Origin: Bacteroidales bacterium
GTDB taxonomy: Bacteria; Bacteroidota; Bacteroidia; Bacteroidales; FEN-979
NCBI GenBank assembly: GCA_030681475.1
Contig: JAUXWT010000053.1
Span: forward strand, 1 to 62,977
Direction: 5' to 3'
Length of the DNA stretch: 62,977 nt
The notes below the pieces were generated by a model. It did not search any database. It was not told the origin of the DNA and saw only the letters and a list, made by a program, of their open reading frames with translations. The translations under genes and the position numbers were made by a program. Of this stretch, positions 45,501 to 53,207 are shown in pieces; position 1 is the first letter of the stretch, and each line of letters opens with the position of its first letter.

Positions 45501-48500
45501 ATTAATTCTGGCAGGAGTATATTTTAACGGGCAGCCAACCGGAAAGGTAAAATCAAGCGGCGATGCAGGATATGATTTTCGTACGCCCGCATCGCTGGCC
45601 AAACCGTTTGATCTGATATAACTTGTAGCCGAATACCCAACGATTGATCCGGCCGAAGTACTTGATAAAATCAGCAAATTATTGCCAATATCAAGAATCT
45701 TTCCCTGAAAGGTCAGATCGCCCGTGATCTCCATGGAGGTGATCATGGAAACATCTTTCGTAGTATTCAGGGTAAGATTTCCAAATTTTCCCGTGCCGCT
45801 ACCCGAGAGTTCCTGTACAGTCGTACCGGCAAGTAAGATCCTACCTGTACCTTCGTGCGTTGTTGAATTGCTGATATTACCAAGAACTGTTATTGTATTG
45901 CCACCATCTTGCAGGGTACCGCTGGTTAAGGTGAGATCACTGTTTACCCTGACCGCTGAATTGGTTTGCAACGCAACAGTGCCGGCCTGGTTGGTGTTGA
46001 TGATCACCAATTTGGCAAAATTTGTAATATTTCCGGATGTGCCTGTAATATTTTGTGTTGTTCCGGTGCCATTGAAGGTGGTAACCTGTCGCAAAGAACC
46101 AACACGGTAACCCCCGGCAGAGACACCTGTTCCCGCAGCAGTATTAAGATTCACTAAACTGCCGGCGATATTCACATCAAGACTGTCAGCATTGAAAACG
46201 GACGTAGCCTGGATGGTCAACGTGCCCTTCAGGGTAATTCCATGAACAGAAAGCGTCAGGGATTTTGACCTGGTTGTGCCATCAACGGTCAGGTTAAACA
46301 GGGGAACTTGCGTATCAATGGTTAAATTGTTCATATTGGCAGTACCTTCGGTGACCGCGCTTCCGAAAACAATATTACCTCCGGTTACTGTAGACTTCTC
46401 TGGTCTCAAATACAAATCATTGTACGTTGTACTGCCCCCTCTTACGATATTCAAGGTACCTCCTGACATATTGAAGGTGCTGCCGGGATTCAATACTTCC
46501 AGTTTCGCACGGGTTGGCTGAGATTTCCGACCTCCAATGGTCACGACGCTGCCGGATCCGGACTGCTTGTAAACAAGTGAACCAAGCCCGTTGATCATGC
46601 TTCGTCTTACTTGTCCATTGACATACAATAACCCACCGCTGACTTCAATTGTCGGATATCCTGCACCGGAATATTCGATATCATTGTTAATACTGTCAGC
46701 AACATTTCCGATATAAATCCCTCCTGATTTTACCTCTATCATTCCGGCCAGAATAACATCAGCATCATCATCTGCTGCTGACGCTGCCACCAGGAATCCT
46801 CCGTTTGCCGATAAACAGGTTGAAGATGGAATTATAAATTTCTGACTGGCTACTGTAACGGAAAGCGCGATGGTTGATAACCTGAATGTTCCGTTAACAA
46901 GTGTTAAGGGCGCCACATTGTTGGAAAAAGTAAAGGTGGTGGATACGATGTTTAGAACAGGAGTCGCATTTGTTCCTTTATCCAGGGTGATAGAATAGAA
47001 GTCGGTAGTAGTGCCCCTCCCGGAAATTGTAGCAGGCTGCGAACCTGTAAATGTAACATTACACCGGTACAAGTTGGATGCTACCAGGTTGCTTAAGTCA
47101 AACACGCCATTGTTGGTCACATCGCCTCCCAATGAAAGTGAATGATTGACGACAGACCCGGTAGTTGCCATATTAAATATCGCACCTGCAAAAACAGTGA
47201 GATTCCCATCGACCCCGAACGACTGCGGATTACCATGTTGCATAACCAGATTACCTCCATTCACCACCAAATTGCCTTTGATGGTCAGGGAACGTGGCGA
47301 GGATCCGTTCAGCCTGACCAATGCAGTAGAAGTGTTTCCGTTCACGGTCATTGTTCCGTATATAATCAGGTCAATGTCAGGCATGGTTATCGTGTACCCT
47401 GAGATGGGTGAAAGCATCAGGTTATAATAGTTCATGATCGGACGTGATGTGGGCGCCGAAGAAATTAAAGGCAGGGAGTAATTCACCGTTCCTGTATAAT
47501 ATTCTACTGTACCTCCGTAAGCGCCCAGGAAGTTACCAAAATCTCCGGCAGGAAACACGGCTGTTGTCCCGGTTGAGGTTAAGCGAAGTTTTCCCAGACT
47601 GGCAGGAATAACTGTTCCGAAGTTGTGACCGGTCGTAGCGCCAATGTCCAGAACAGAGCCCTGTTTAATCGATAAACTACCTGAGAATACCGACCCGGAA
47701 GAAACGGTAACGGTATGGTTAAAAGTACTACCATTCCCGATAAACACAGGGTTATCCGGACCAGGAACTGTCAGGGCTGCAACTCCTCCATAACCCTGGT
47801 TTGACCATGTTGACGGGGAGGACCATTGCCCGTTCGCCCGGCTGTAAAACGCGGTCACAGCTCCAAAACAGTCGGGAATCCCGGCAGTATAATCCCCTGT
47901 AAAACTATTCTCATAGGGAAAAAAAATCATATTGGATGCCTCATTCACAAGTGCAACATCATTCAGGTAGGTCCAGAATGCAGGATTATATTTCCCCGGC
48001 ACATATAACGGATTATCTGGCAGTGTACCGTAGTTAAAGGACATAGATATCGAATTTGACTGAATAGCGGCAAATCCCGATTCCTCCACCTTCCAATAGT
48101 ATGGAAGACAATTTGTATTTGAAACAAACGGATGTTTTAAAGGCACTGGTCTGACAGAAACACTGCCAAAAACGGTAGGCTTTTTATTAAGATGAACTGT
48201 TACAGGTGAATACATTGTTCCACTGCCAACAGGAAACATATAGGATGTGGTGTCGGCATACATCCGGTTTATCCCGCCATCAGATGGTGCGCCTGAAGTG
48301 AGAATGAACCTTGAATTACTCATATTACCTTCAATACTGGCCAAAGCTGTCAGCGTTACCTGGTACTGCGCAATATTGAACAACCTGTCATTCGCCAGCG
48401 TAAGAACTCCTGTTATCCCAATATCAGCCGCCAGTGATACTTGAGCAGTCCCGGCTGTACCTGTCGTGTTGTTGATCTCAATGTTCTGAAACACACCCGA

Positions 48501-50732
48501 CCCGTTCCCCGAAATTGTCTGCACACCGGTTGATTTGATTAAAGCTATCTTTCCAGCTCCAATGTGGGTTCCGCTATTGATAACGTTTCCCAATACATTT
48601 ACACTTTTTCCTCCGTCAGCAAGGATACCGTTGGTGATCATGAGATTATTTCTTATTGTAAATGAACCAGCAGAAGAGGCGAGGATACAACTTCCCAAAG
48701 GTTTATTTACCTGCAGGTTATATAATCCATTGGTTATTGTCCCGTAATTCCATAAAAAATAATTTCCATAACCGGTGAAGGTGGTTGTATTATTATTTGG
48801 AGCGTAAGTACCCCCTGCATTGATGAAAAAGTCATTGCTTATCGTAACCGGAAAATTTCCGGAACCCGCCGAAAGGGTAGCATTGGCATATATATTAATG
48901 GTATTAGTCACCCTAAGGTCATTTATCAGGTTAACCGTGGCATTTCCACTTGACCCGAGCCGCCTGACCTCGAGATTCCATATATTCACCCTGCAATAAA
49001 CATCAATGGATGGGGTATTGACCGGGTTTGTTTCAAATATGATCTTTCCTCCGGTAACGGAGAAATTTCCGGGGTCACAATTGATATAAATTCCATTTCC
49101 TTCCGGGCCTGTTCCATTGCATTTATCCCTGATAATTATTTCACCTCCGGTCATAATGAACGTGGAACTGGGATGGGGTATGTTAAAGATCGGAACCGAG
49201 GACAATTCCCCTGCTTCTGTCTCATTCCCTCGCACGATCACCGTTCCACCGGTCTGTACATATGAGGTCTTTCCCGAAGCAGTCCATGTACTTCTCATCA
49301 CTGAGGCGTTCAGTACACCTCCCTCAACAATGACCATGGAGGAGGAGTTTGTGGTATTCCAGAAAATTATACCGGCGCTATGACGCGTATTGAAATAACC
49401 ATCTGATATTCTGAATGTTCCAAATATAGAAAGCGCTTGTTCTGCGGTGGAAGTTCCACCTACTCCCACTGAGCCTGCCGGAGCCTGCGGCCATCCGGAG
49501 TTATTTGTTGCTGTGTTGTAAACGATCACGTCTGGACCTGCGATCCATAATTGTGCAGACAAACCAATGGCATAATCCCCGTTCTGGTCCGACGGCCCAA
49601 CAGGTCCTTCGGCGAGCGTCGGGATCTGAAGGTTGCCTGTAAGTTTTAATGTACCGTTCTTGATCCACAATGCCTTTCTAACTTCAGGATTATCCTGTGT
49701 AAAAGGGGTGGTTTGGTTACGTTTTACAGCATTTGATCCGTAAAGTGAAAAATTGGCTGCTGCCGTGGAATAAATAGTAAGCATGTATGTTTGATCACTT
49801 CCTTTATCAACAATTAAGTTGTAAAAATCGGTCACGCCGTTTAGCGTGACCGTATTGTGTGCTTCGCCGATAAACCTGACTGTTACTGCGCCATTGTTGG
49901 CAAATTCTCCATAGTTCGGGGTTGAAAGATTGGTAAACCTAATGGTTCCGTTGTTGGTAAAATCACCTTTTACAACCAATTGATGGAAGATCGCATGAAA
50001 TTGTCCGATCGGAGGTAAACCACTGCTTGGGTTGATGGTATAAGTTGGTGAAACATTTGAATTGCCGGCGCCGGTCGTGATTGTCGCATTCGCATCCACT
50101 GTCAGGTTACCATCGACGGTGATCGTTCTTTTGGCATTTGTGGCATCATTGATCTGCAATGTTCCCCGTTGCACAGTCAGGGACCCATAAATACTGAGAT
50201 TTCTTCGGATCGTCATTACCTGACTTACAGAGCCAAGGTTAATGATAAGGTTGCAGTAGGAAGCAACATTATCATCAATGTAAAAACTTCCCGATGCGGG
50301 ATAGTATTCCACAGTTCCGCCAGTAAGGGAAAGGAAGTTGCCTCCGATAATCGCAGGCAGTAATGCAACGCCGGAACTTACCCTGCTGGTGCGGATCCGT
50401 CCCTTTCCATTGAGGGTGATCGGTGTGATCGACCAGCTGCCCATTTCAAGCACGGCGCCGATGTTAATCGTTATCGTGTGATTCAGCGTGGCGATATTGG
50501 CAGTAGCAAAAATGGTGCGGCCGGTCAATATGCAAACGAAATCATTAGAAGAAGGAGTAACCGAACCAATCAATGTAGTCCCGGTGGAATCGGTTGTCCA
50601 GACATTTGTACCAGTCCAATTACCCGATTGGTAACTGTAGTATTTGGTTGCAAATCCCTGAGGGTTGAAGGTTAATATTACAATAACCAGGCAAACAAAT
50701 GCATATATGGCTTTTGAAAATCTCATTTTCAT
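42543..50732 (-). CDS. Giant beta-helix surface protein with T9SS sorting domain
   Basis: 2,729 residues. Signal peptide 1-28 (QGFATK). The body consists of three large modules, each opening with an aromatic YYSxxxGxW...W motif (about residues 30, 960 and 1852), then strings of short strands and NGT/NGN turns such as LTVQRGTLQI, NLTVDANATI and DWINNGTFNHNSGT. These are typical of right-handed parallel beta-helix or filamentous-haemagglutinin-like T9SS cargo. Near 2330-2450 lies the common T9SS-cargo segment with GNPYPSPIDW. The last 75 residues, from TSRNRLYVHSKVDYG to KKVFINNQW, are a type A sorting domain. It contains a ten-C run (45134-45143). It starts 63 bp after the chaperone gene and ends 4 bp before a DUF4402 gene, inside the chaperone-usher-like cluster. 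Confidence 0.87.
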   Translation of the reverse strand: MKMRFSKAIYAFVCLVIVILTFNPQGFATKYYSYQSGNWTGTNVWTTDSTGTTLIGSVTPSSNDFVCILTGRTIFATANIATLNHTITINIGAVLEMGSWSITPITLNGKGRIRTSRVSSGVALLPAIIGGNFLSLTGGTVEYYPASGSFYIDDNVASYCNLIINLGSVSQVMTIRRNLSIYGSLTVQRGTLQINDATNAKRTITVDGNLTVDANATITTGAGNSNVSPTYTINPSSGLPPIGQFHAIFHQLVVKGDFTNNGTIRFTNLSTPNYGEFANNGAVTVRFIGEAHNTVTLNGVTDFYNLIVDKGSDQTYMLTIYSTAAANFSLYGSNAVKRNQTTPFTQDNPEVRKALWIKNGTLKLTGNLQIPTLAEGPVGPSDQNGDYAIGLSAQLWIAGPDVIVYNTATNNSGWPQAPAGSVGVGGTSTAEQALSIFGTFRISDGYFNTRHSAGIIFWNTTNSSSMVIVEGGVLNASVMRSTWTASGKTSYVQTGGTVIVRGNETEAGELSSVPIFNIPHPSSTFIMTGGEIIIRDKCNGTGPEGNGIYINCDPGNFSVTGGKIIFETNPVNTPSIDVYCRVNIWNLEVRRLGSSGNATVNLINDLRVTNTINIYANATLSAGSGNFPVTISNDFFINAGGTYAPNNNTTTFTGYGNYFLWNYGTITNGLYNLQVNKPLGSCILASSAGSFTIRNNLMITNGILADGGKSVNVLGNVINSGTHIGAGKIALIKSTGVQTISGNGSGVFQNIEINNTTGTAGTAQVSLAADIGITGVLTLANDRLFNIAQYQVTLTALASIEGNMSNSRFILTSGAPSDGGINRMYADTTSYMFPVGSGTMYSPVTVHLNKKPTVFGSVSVRPVPLKHPFVSNTNCLPYYWKVEESGFAAIQSNSISMSFNYGTLPDNPLYVPGKYNPAFWTYLNDVALVNEASNMIFFPYENSFTGDYTAGIPDCFGAVTAFYSRANGQWSSPSTWSNQGYGGVAALTVPGPDNPVFIGNGSTFNHTVTVSSGSVFSGSLSIKQGSVLDIGATTGHNFGTVIPASLGKLRLTSTGTTAVFPAGDFGNFLGAYGGTVEYYTGTVNYSLPLISSAPTSRPIMNYYNLMLSPISGYTITMPDIDLIIYGTMTVNGNTSTALVRLNGSSPRSLTIKGNLVVNGGNLVMQHGNPQSFGVDGNLTVFAGAIFNMATTGSVVNHSLSLGGDVTNNGVFDLSNLVASNLYRCNVTFTGSQPATISGRGTTTDFYSITLDKGTNATPVLNIVSTTFTFSNNVAPLTLVNGTFRLSTIALSVTVASQKFIIPSSTCLSANGGFLVAASAADDDADVILAGMIEVKSGGIYIGNVADSINNDIEYSGAGYPTIEVSGGLLYVNGQVRRSMINGLGSLVYKQSGSGSVVTIGGRKSQPTRAKLEVLNPGSTFNMSGGTLNIVRGGSTTYNDLYLRPEKSTVTGGNIVFGSAVTEGTANMNNLTIDTQVPLFNLTVDGTTRSKSLTLSVHGITLKGTLTIQATSVFNADSLDVNIAGSLVNLNTAAGTGVSAGGYRVGSLRQVTTFNGTGTTQNITGTSGNITNFAKLVIINTNQAGTVALQTNSAVRVNSDLTLTSGTLQDGGNTITVLGNISNSTTHEGTGRILLAGTTVQELSGSGTGKFGNLTLNTTKDVSMITSMEITGDLTFQGKILDIGNNLLILSSTSAGSIVGYSATSYIRSNGLASDAGVRKSYPASPLDFTFPVGCPLKYTPARINVTSNNAIGTITVAPVNSKHYCTTNTAEYQLKYYWQVISTGFSDLIVTHYYNYLASDVLGNENQYYGGRFFEGAWTQGPLVNRPLHQINFFNVGYIDGDYTAGYLSEFQILPTYYSRNATGGGDWNTLTTWSTVSHSGPAATAFPNGQIVIIASGHTVTANGTGRRAYTLTLNGTALLDLGNTVGHDLGVVTGTGTIRLTPSAFGYYVFPAGSYNIFTSTGGGAIELSNPSGTAVFPYLQTYNRLILTGNGIKQMADNDILVNGSLTNETGSVFTASTVGKLVLKGDWINQGTFNHNNGTTIFNGTTLLSGTNPPILYTGIIDLECTLTGPLSGTFGFAGDWINNGTFNHNSGTVSFNGNTTLSGISTTTFNSLRINTGMTFTGKSGADFIVLSNWINNGNFIHNGGNVVFDGVTVISGSETSRFGGITINPDRYLTGPAADTLNVALNFTNNGYFNNNGGTISFNGGVQIIGGSASTLFENMIVETGSNTSVSAQNQTLRGVVLCHGTLGANNNLMLLSDQTRTALVDGSGDGEITGNLVMQRYLPVGFGYKYFSSAFHAANVGQFSPYMDPNPAYPTFPAFYKYDENRFYTGWLNYTNTSGILNPMEGYAINFGPLSDPKTVVMYGIVNNRNMIPVTLFNRNRPFTVGFNLLGNPYPSPIDWDATSGWIKTNIDNALYYFDAGTTDPYTGTYSTYVNGISSNGIASGIIPAMQGFFIHVSDGDYPVASTLIFTNGIRVNNLSPYFHKKEVHTATPLLRISARNGVEGSSGDPMAIYFNHDASMMFDKQYDALKLMNTDILEPNLYALSGDSSRLSVCSMPYPTDSITEVALGLNTMHDGFVIFRICNLDCMPSHLYIYFCDRETGVKQNIALHPEYRIYMKPGTYDKRFSVIFSFKDLRYQPGIDEPLFVYTSRNRLYVHSKVDYGKKADLTIYNLIGQRLLRKTITADGYQEIDLNYPTGIYIVSLSMGDAVLNKKVFINNQW
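45134..45143. repeat. Ten-cytosine homopolymer tract inside a coding sequence
   Basis: C10 on the plus strand, G10 on the coding strand, encoding Gly-Gly-Gly plus the first base of Asp near residues 1864-1867 of the 2,729-residue beta-helix protein. Loss or gain of one base would frameshift the gene and remove the C-terminal third, including the T9SS sorting domain. Confidence 0.85.
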
Positions 50733-50795
50733 AGTTCCGATAATCCGGTAAAAAACTCATCCAATGCCACATAACACAACAATCAACAAACTTTA

Positions 50796-51674
50796 TTACA
50801 ACTGAAGGTCAGCTTCTGCAAGTTTTTGCGTCTTAGTGTCAACAGGAGTTGAAAAAACAACCCGCAATTTACCCGATTTATAGTCGATGCCCGGCACAGC
50901 CTCAAGGTTACACTGAAACCTGCGGATCACATTAGGAGTGTAAACGGCAATCCCTTTTACAGATGCCACCTTTGTTTCCTTGCCCTGGTTGGAAATATGT
51001 TTTACAACGATATCCCCAAAAACCGAAAAGTTACCGGACCGGTTAAAGGTCAATTTTAAAGTTGGTACAGTATCTTTTATCATTTCAAATGACAAATCCG
51101 TTAAAGTAGTTGTTGTATTCGATTCACCTGTACGGATAATCACAGGAATGGTAATACCGAAAATGGGGACCAGTTTGGTCGTCACAGCGGTAGAATCAAC
51201 ATCAGTCTCTTTCTCCCCAAGTGGTCTGGCCCTTGGTTCAGCCCTGAAATAGATATGCGAGCGATACTCGCCCGGTTCCATTTTGGGGGATTTTAAAAAC
51301 TGCATTTTGACGATTTGCGATTTTTTCGGAGCCAGGGTTACTGAACGGGGATAAAAACGCAGGTATTTATCTGCAAAGAATTGTCCCTCATCCGGTGTTG
51401 TTATTTGTTCAAATGATCCATCATCCTTCATTTTCATCTGAACGAGGGAGATCAAATATTTTGCCGTATCATTACCTGTGTTCGCAAGGGTTAAATCCTG
51501 TGATTTAAGCGCTCCCTCGAAAACAACCCTGCGTGGAAGAATCAGTAAATTTCCTTGTGAATAGACATCACAGAACGAAGTAATCAAAAGAAGGGATACT
51601 ATAAACAACCCCTTATATAACAAAGCAATCCGGAAAAATCCGGATCCCCGTGCCAATAAACCCGATAATTGCAT
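50796..51674 (-). CDS. PapD-like periplasmic fimbrial chaperone
   Basis: 292 residues with a long N-terminal signal sequence (hydrophobic 17-35, cleavage likely after VYSQ, 40). Two Ig-like domains are expected. Domain 1 begins LLILPRRVVFEGALKSQDL (43-61), matching the A1 strand of PapD with its conserved Arg and FxG, then LANTG, and the strand pair SVTLAPKKSQIVKMQF and GEYRSHIYFRAEP (135-147), a signature of archaic/alpha-type chaperones. Domain 2 runs about 185-290. The F1-G1/G1 region reads FGITIPVIIRTG; the Lys that anchors the subunit carboxylate in PapD is not evident here. It follows the second DUF4402 gene by 80 bp and precedes the beta-helix giant. Likely folds DUF4402 subunits in the periplasm and delivers them to the usher. 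Confidence 0.85.
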   Translation of the reverse strand: MQLSGLLARGSGFFRIALLYKGLFIVSLLLITSFCDVYSQGNLLILPRRVVFEGALKSQDLTLANTGNDTAKYLISLVQMKMKDDGSFEQITTPDEGQFFADKYLRFYPRSVTLAPKKSQIVKMQFLKSPKMEPGEYRSHIYFRAEPRARPLGEKETDVDSTAVTTKLVPIFGITIPVIIRTGESNTTTTLTDLSFEMIKDTVPTLKLTFNRSGNFSVFGDIVVKHISNQGKETKVASVKGIAVYTPNVIRRFQCNLEAVPGIDYKSGKLRVVFSTPVDTKTQKLAEADLQL

Positions 51675-51754
51675 ATTTCTTGCGTTTTTAAAGCCGGTAA
51701 CTTAACTATTCTTCACATAAAAAGAGTACCAGATTATCTTTCCTTGTAAAGGTA

Positions 51755-52207
51755 TCAGTTATAGTTTACAGTTACATTCATGGGTGAAACTGAAACAAAA
51801 ACTCCTGCAAGCAATTCAGAATCAGGATTAAGAATCGGATCGCTGTCGAATGAACGCACGATCATTTTATCGTTCCCTCTAGTGACCTCCATGGGGGTTT
51901 TAGGGACAGTTATTTTATACGTATATGCTGTTTCGCCCGGAAAAATAAATGATGCGGCTGTAAATGTGCCAGATACCGGAAGTACAATATCTGCCGGTTT
52001 TGATTTGGAATTCAGTGGCGTCAATTCAACAGAACCGGCAATGATGATGGCTACACTTTCAAAATTCAGGGCGACTGATTTCGTCACTGTAATGGGTTCA
52101 ACCACGGTAGCGCTGGCCTGAGTTACCATTGCTGCGTCTTGTTGTGAGAAAACAGAAGAGATACTCAAGAGAAAAATAAATATGATAAAACATTCTTTCG
52201 TATTCAT
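51755..52207 (-). CDS. DUF4402 pilin-like subunit B
   Basis: 150 residues with a signal peptide ending SVFSQ (about 22). The mature N terminus is an alternating hydrophobic stretch (TQASATVVEPITVTKSVAL) of the kind used as a donor strand by chaperone-usher subunits; the DUF4402 body follows from LNFESVAI. The C terminus is NVTVNYN, identical in its last six residues to subunit A, with the penultimate Tyr that chaperone-usher pilins use for chaperone recognition. It lies directly upstream of the chaperone gene, on the same strand and probably in the same transcript. Pilin function is inferred from these traits and context; the family itself has no assigned biochemical role that I know of. Confidence 0.75.
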   Translation of the reverse strand: MNTKECFIIFIFLLSISSVFSQQDAAMVTQASATVVEPITVTKSVALNFESVAIIIAGSVELTPLNSKSKPADIVLPVSGTFTAASFIFPGETAYTYKITVPKTPMEVTRGNDKMIVRSFDSDPILNPDSELLAGVFVSVSPMNVTVNYN

Positions 52208-52284
52208 CTTGTACCTTTCTTAGATTTCAACTTTATAGAGCGAATTTCAGTGACTATAAATATTGATAAGAGCGCCCAAGTTAT

Positions 52285-52324
52285 AAAAAAAAAGAAACGC
52301 TGTGTATCAGGCAGCGTTTCTTTT
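52285..52324 (-). terminator. Strong intrinsic terminator after DUF4402 subunit A
   Basis: A perfect 13-bp stem (52290-52302 with 52312-52324) and 9-nt loop, followed on the minus strand by a run of T (A-run 52285-52293 on the plus strand). It stands between the first and second DUF4402 genes and would end or attenuate transcription from the subunit A promoter. Confidence 0.88.
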
Positions 52325-52338
52325 CGTCATCAATTTTG

Positions 52339-52869
52339 TTAATTGTAATTGACTGTTACTTCAAAACCTGCTGCATCGGAGATATAATGCCCGGGATCCT
52401 GATTTGCATCAACATGAAGATCGGCGCCGACATAGAGTGTTTGCTGCCCTGAGATATCCAACAACCCGGTACCTGATGGAGAACTGGTCCAGCTGTCAAC
52501 ATCCATGGTTGCCGCGGTTGGTCCAGTAATGGTCAGAATATAACTTGGCGCAGGAATGGTAATGGCATAGGTTGAATTGGGTTCACCTACTACAAAAAAG
52601 GTCGCCGCATCAACTGTACCGGCAACAACCGGAAAGGTTACACCTCCAACCTGTGAACGGGTGGCGGCTGCAGAGGGTTCCAGGGTTACAACACCGGCAA
52701 CATTGGTAACGGCGAGGTTTCCGAAATTCAAAGGTACATCCAACGTAAGGTCAATTGTTGCAACAATGGTTGCTTCGGCTGTTGAATTTGCCGTGACCTG
52801 GGCCTGTGTTGTAGCTGCAAACATGGTCAGTAACACTGCCAGTAAAAATAATCTTGAAACTGGTTTCAT
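52339..52869 (-). CDS. DUF4402 pilin-like subunit A (candidate major subunit)
   Basis: 176 residues with a signal peptide cleaved near AATTQA (about 23). The mature start, VTANSTAEATIVATIDLTLD, is an alternating hydrophobic stretch like a donor strand. The DUF4402 domain then runs LNFGNLAVTNVAGVVTL to the C-terminal strand GFEVTVNYN, with the penultimate Tyr. It has its own promoter (53015-53046), a 5' UTR of roughly 140 nt, and a strong terminator directly after it. That is the arrangement expected for an abundant structural subunit expressed above the rest of the operon. A (GGGGTTTT)3 tract touches its start codon on the opposite strand. Family call is firm; major-subunit role is inference. 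Confidence 0.8.
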   Translation of the reverse strand: MKPVSRLFLLAVLLTMFAATTQAQVTANSTAEATIVATIDLTLDVPLNFGNLAVTNVAGVVTLEPSAAATRSQVGGVTFPVVAGTVDAATFFVVGEPNSTYAITIPAPSYILTITGPTAATMDVDSWTSSPSGTGLLDISGQQTLYVGADLHVDANQDPGHYISDAAGFEVTVNYN

Positions 52870-52904
52870 GGGGTTTTGGGGTTTTGGGGTTTTTTGTTAG
52901 GGTT
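52870..52904 (+). repeat. G4-like tract (GGGGTTTT)3 at the DUF4402 start codon
   Basis: Plus strand: three GGGG runs spaced by TTTT (52870-52889), then GGG at 52900 and GG at 52905. It abuts the start codon (52867-52869, minus strand). In the mRNA this becomes three CCCC runs separated by AAAA immediately before AUG. It can form a G-quadruplex in the DNA template strand and can change copy number by slippage. The remainder of this 338-bp gap (52870-53207) holds a promoter and one hairpin. Confidence 0.85.
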
Positions 52905-53014
52905 AGGATTAATTATTCGTTGTTGTTGAAAAAATATTTTGTTTGTTTTCGTGTCGTTTTGATTCTGATTTATGGGTCTGAAACCGATGACTTATTTTTC
53001 TTCTCTTGCGTAAG

Positions 53015-53046
53015 CAAAGATAAATTGGCAAAAAGGCCTGTGCAAT
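53015..53046 (-). promoter_or_regulatory. Promoter of DUF4402 subunit A
   Basis: On the minus strand TATCTTTG (53022 to 53015) is an exact TAnnTTTG -7 box; ATTG (53046 to 53043), 20 bp upstream, fits the -33 TTTG element with one mismatch. The predicted start site near 53009 leaves a 5' UTR of about 140 nt. Confidence 0.65.
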
Positions 53047-53110
53047 GCAGATTATCCATAAAAATATATTCTGGAAAACCGGAACACTTGATGATTCAGA
53101 TAATGTATAA

Positions 53111-53129
53111 TCGCTTGATTAACAAGCGA
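53111..53129. repeat. 7-bp hairpin between the fn3 protein and DUF4402 subunit A
   Basis: TCGCTTG/CAAGCGA arms with a 5-nt loop. No strong T-run on either side; it may be a weak terminator for the gene ending at 53208. Confidence 0.45.
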
Positions 53130-53207
53130 ATAATTTAATTTTATGGAATCCAAAAATACTGCCAAAGGGGACTAAATAAAATGGGTTTTTACTACAAATC
53201 CAATAAT

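Noticed and set aside
51675-52284. Separate promoter for the DUF4402 B-chaperone-giant operon
   Set aside because: Only a one-mismatch box (TAAAGTTG) without a -33 element was seen upstream of subunit B; not strong enough to list.
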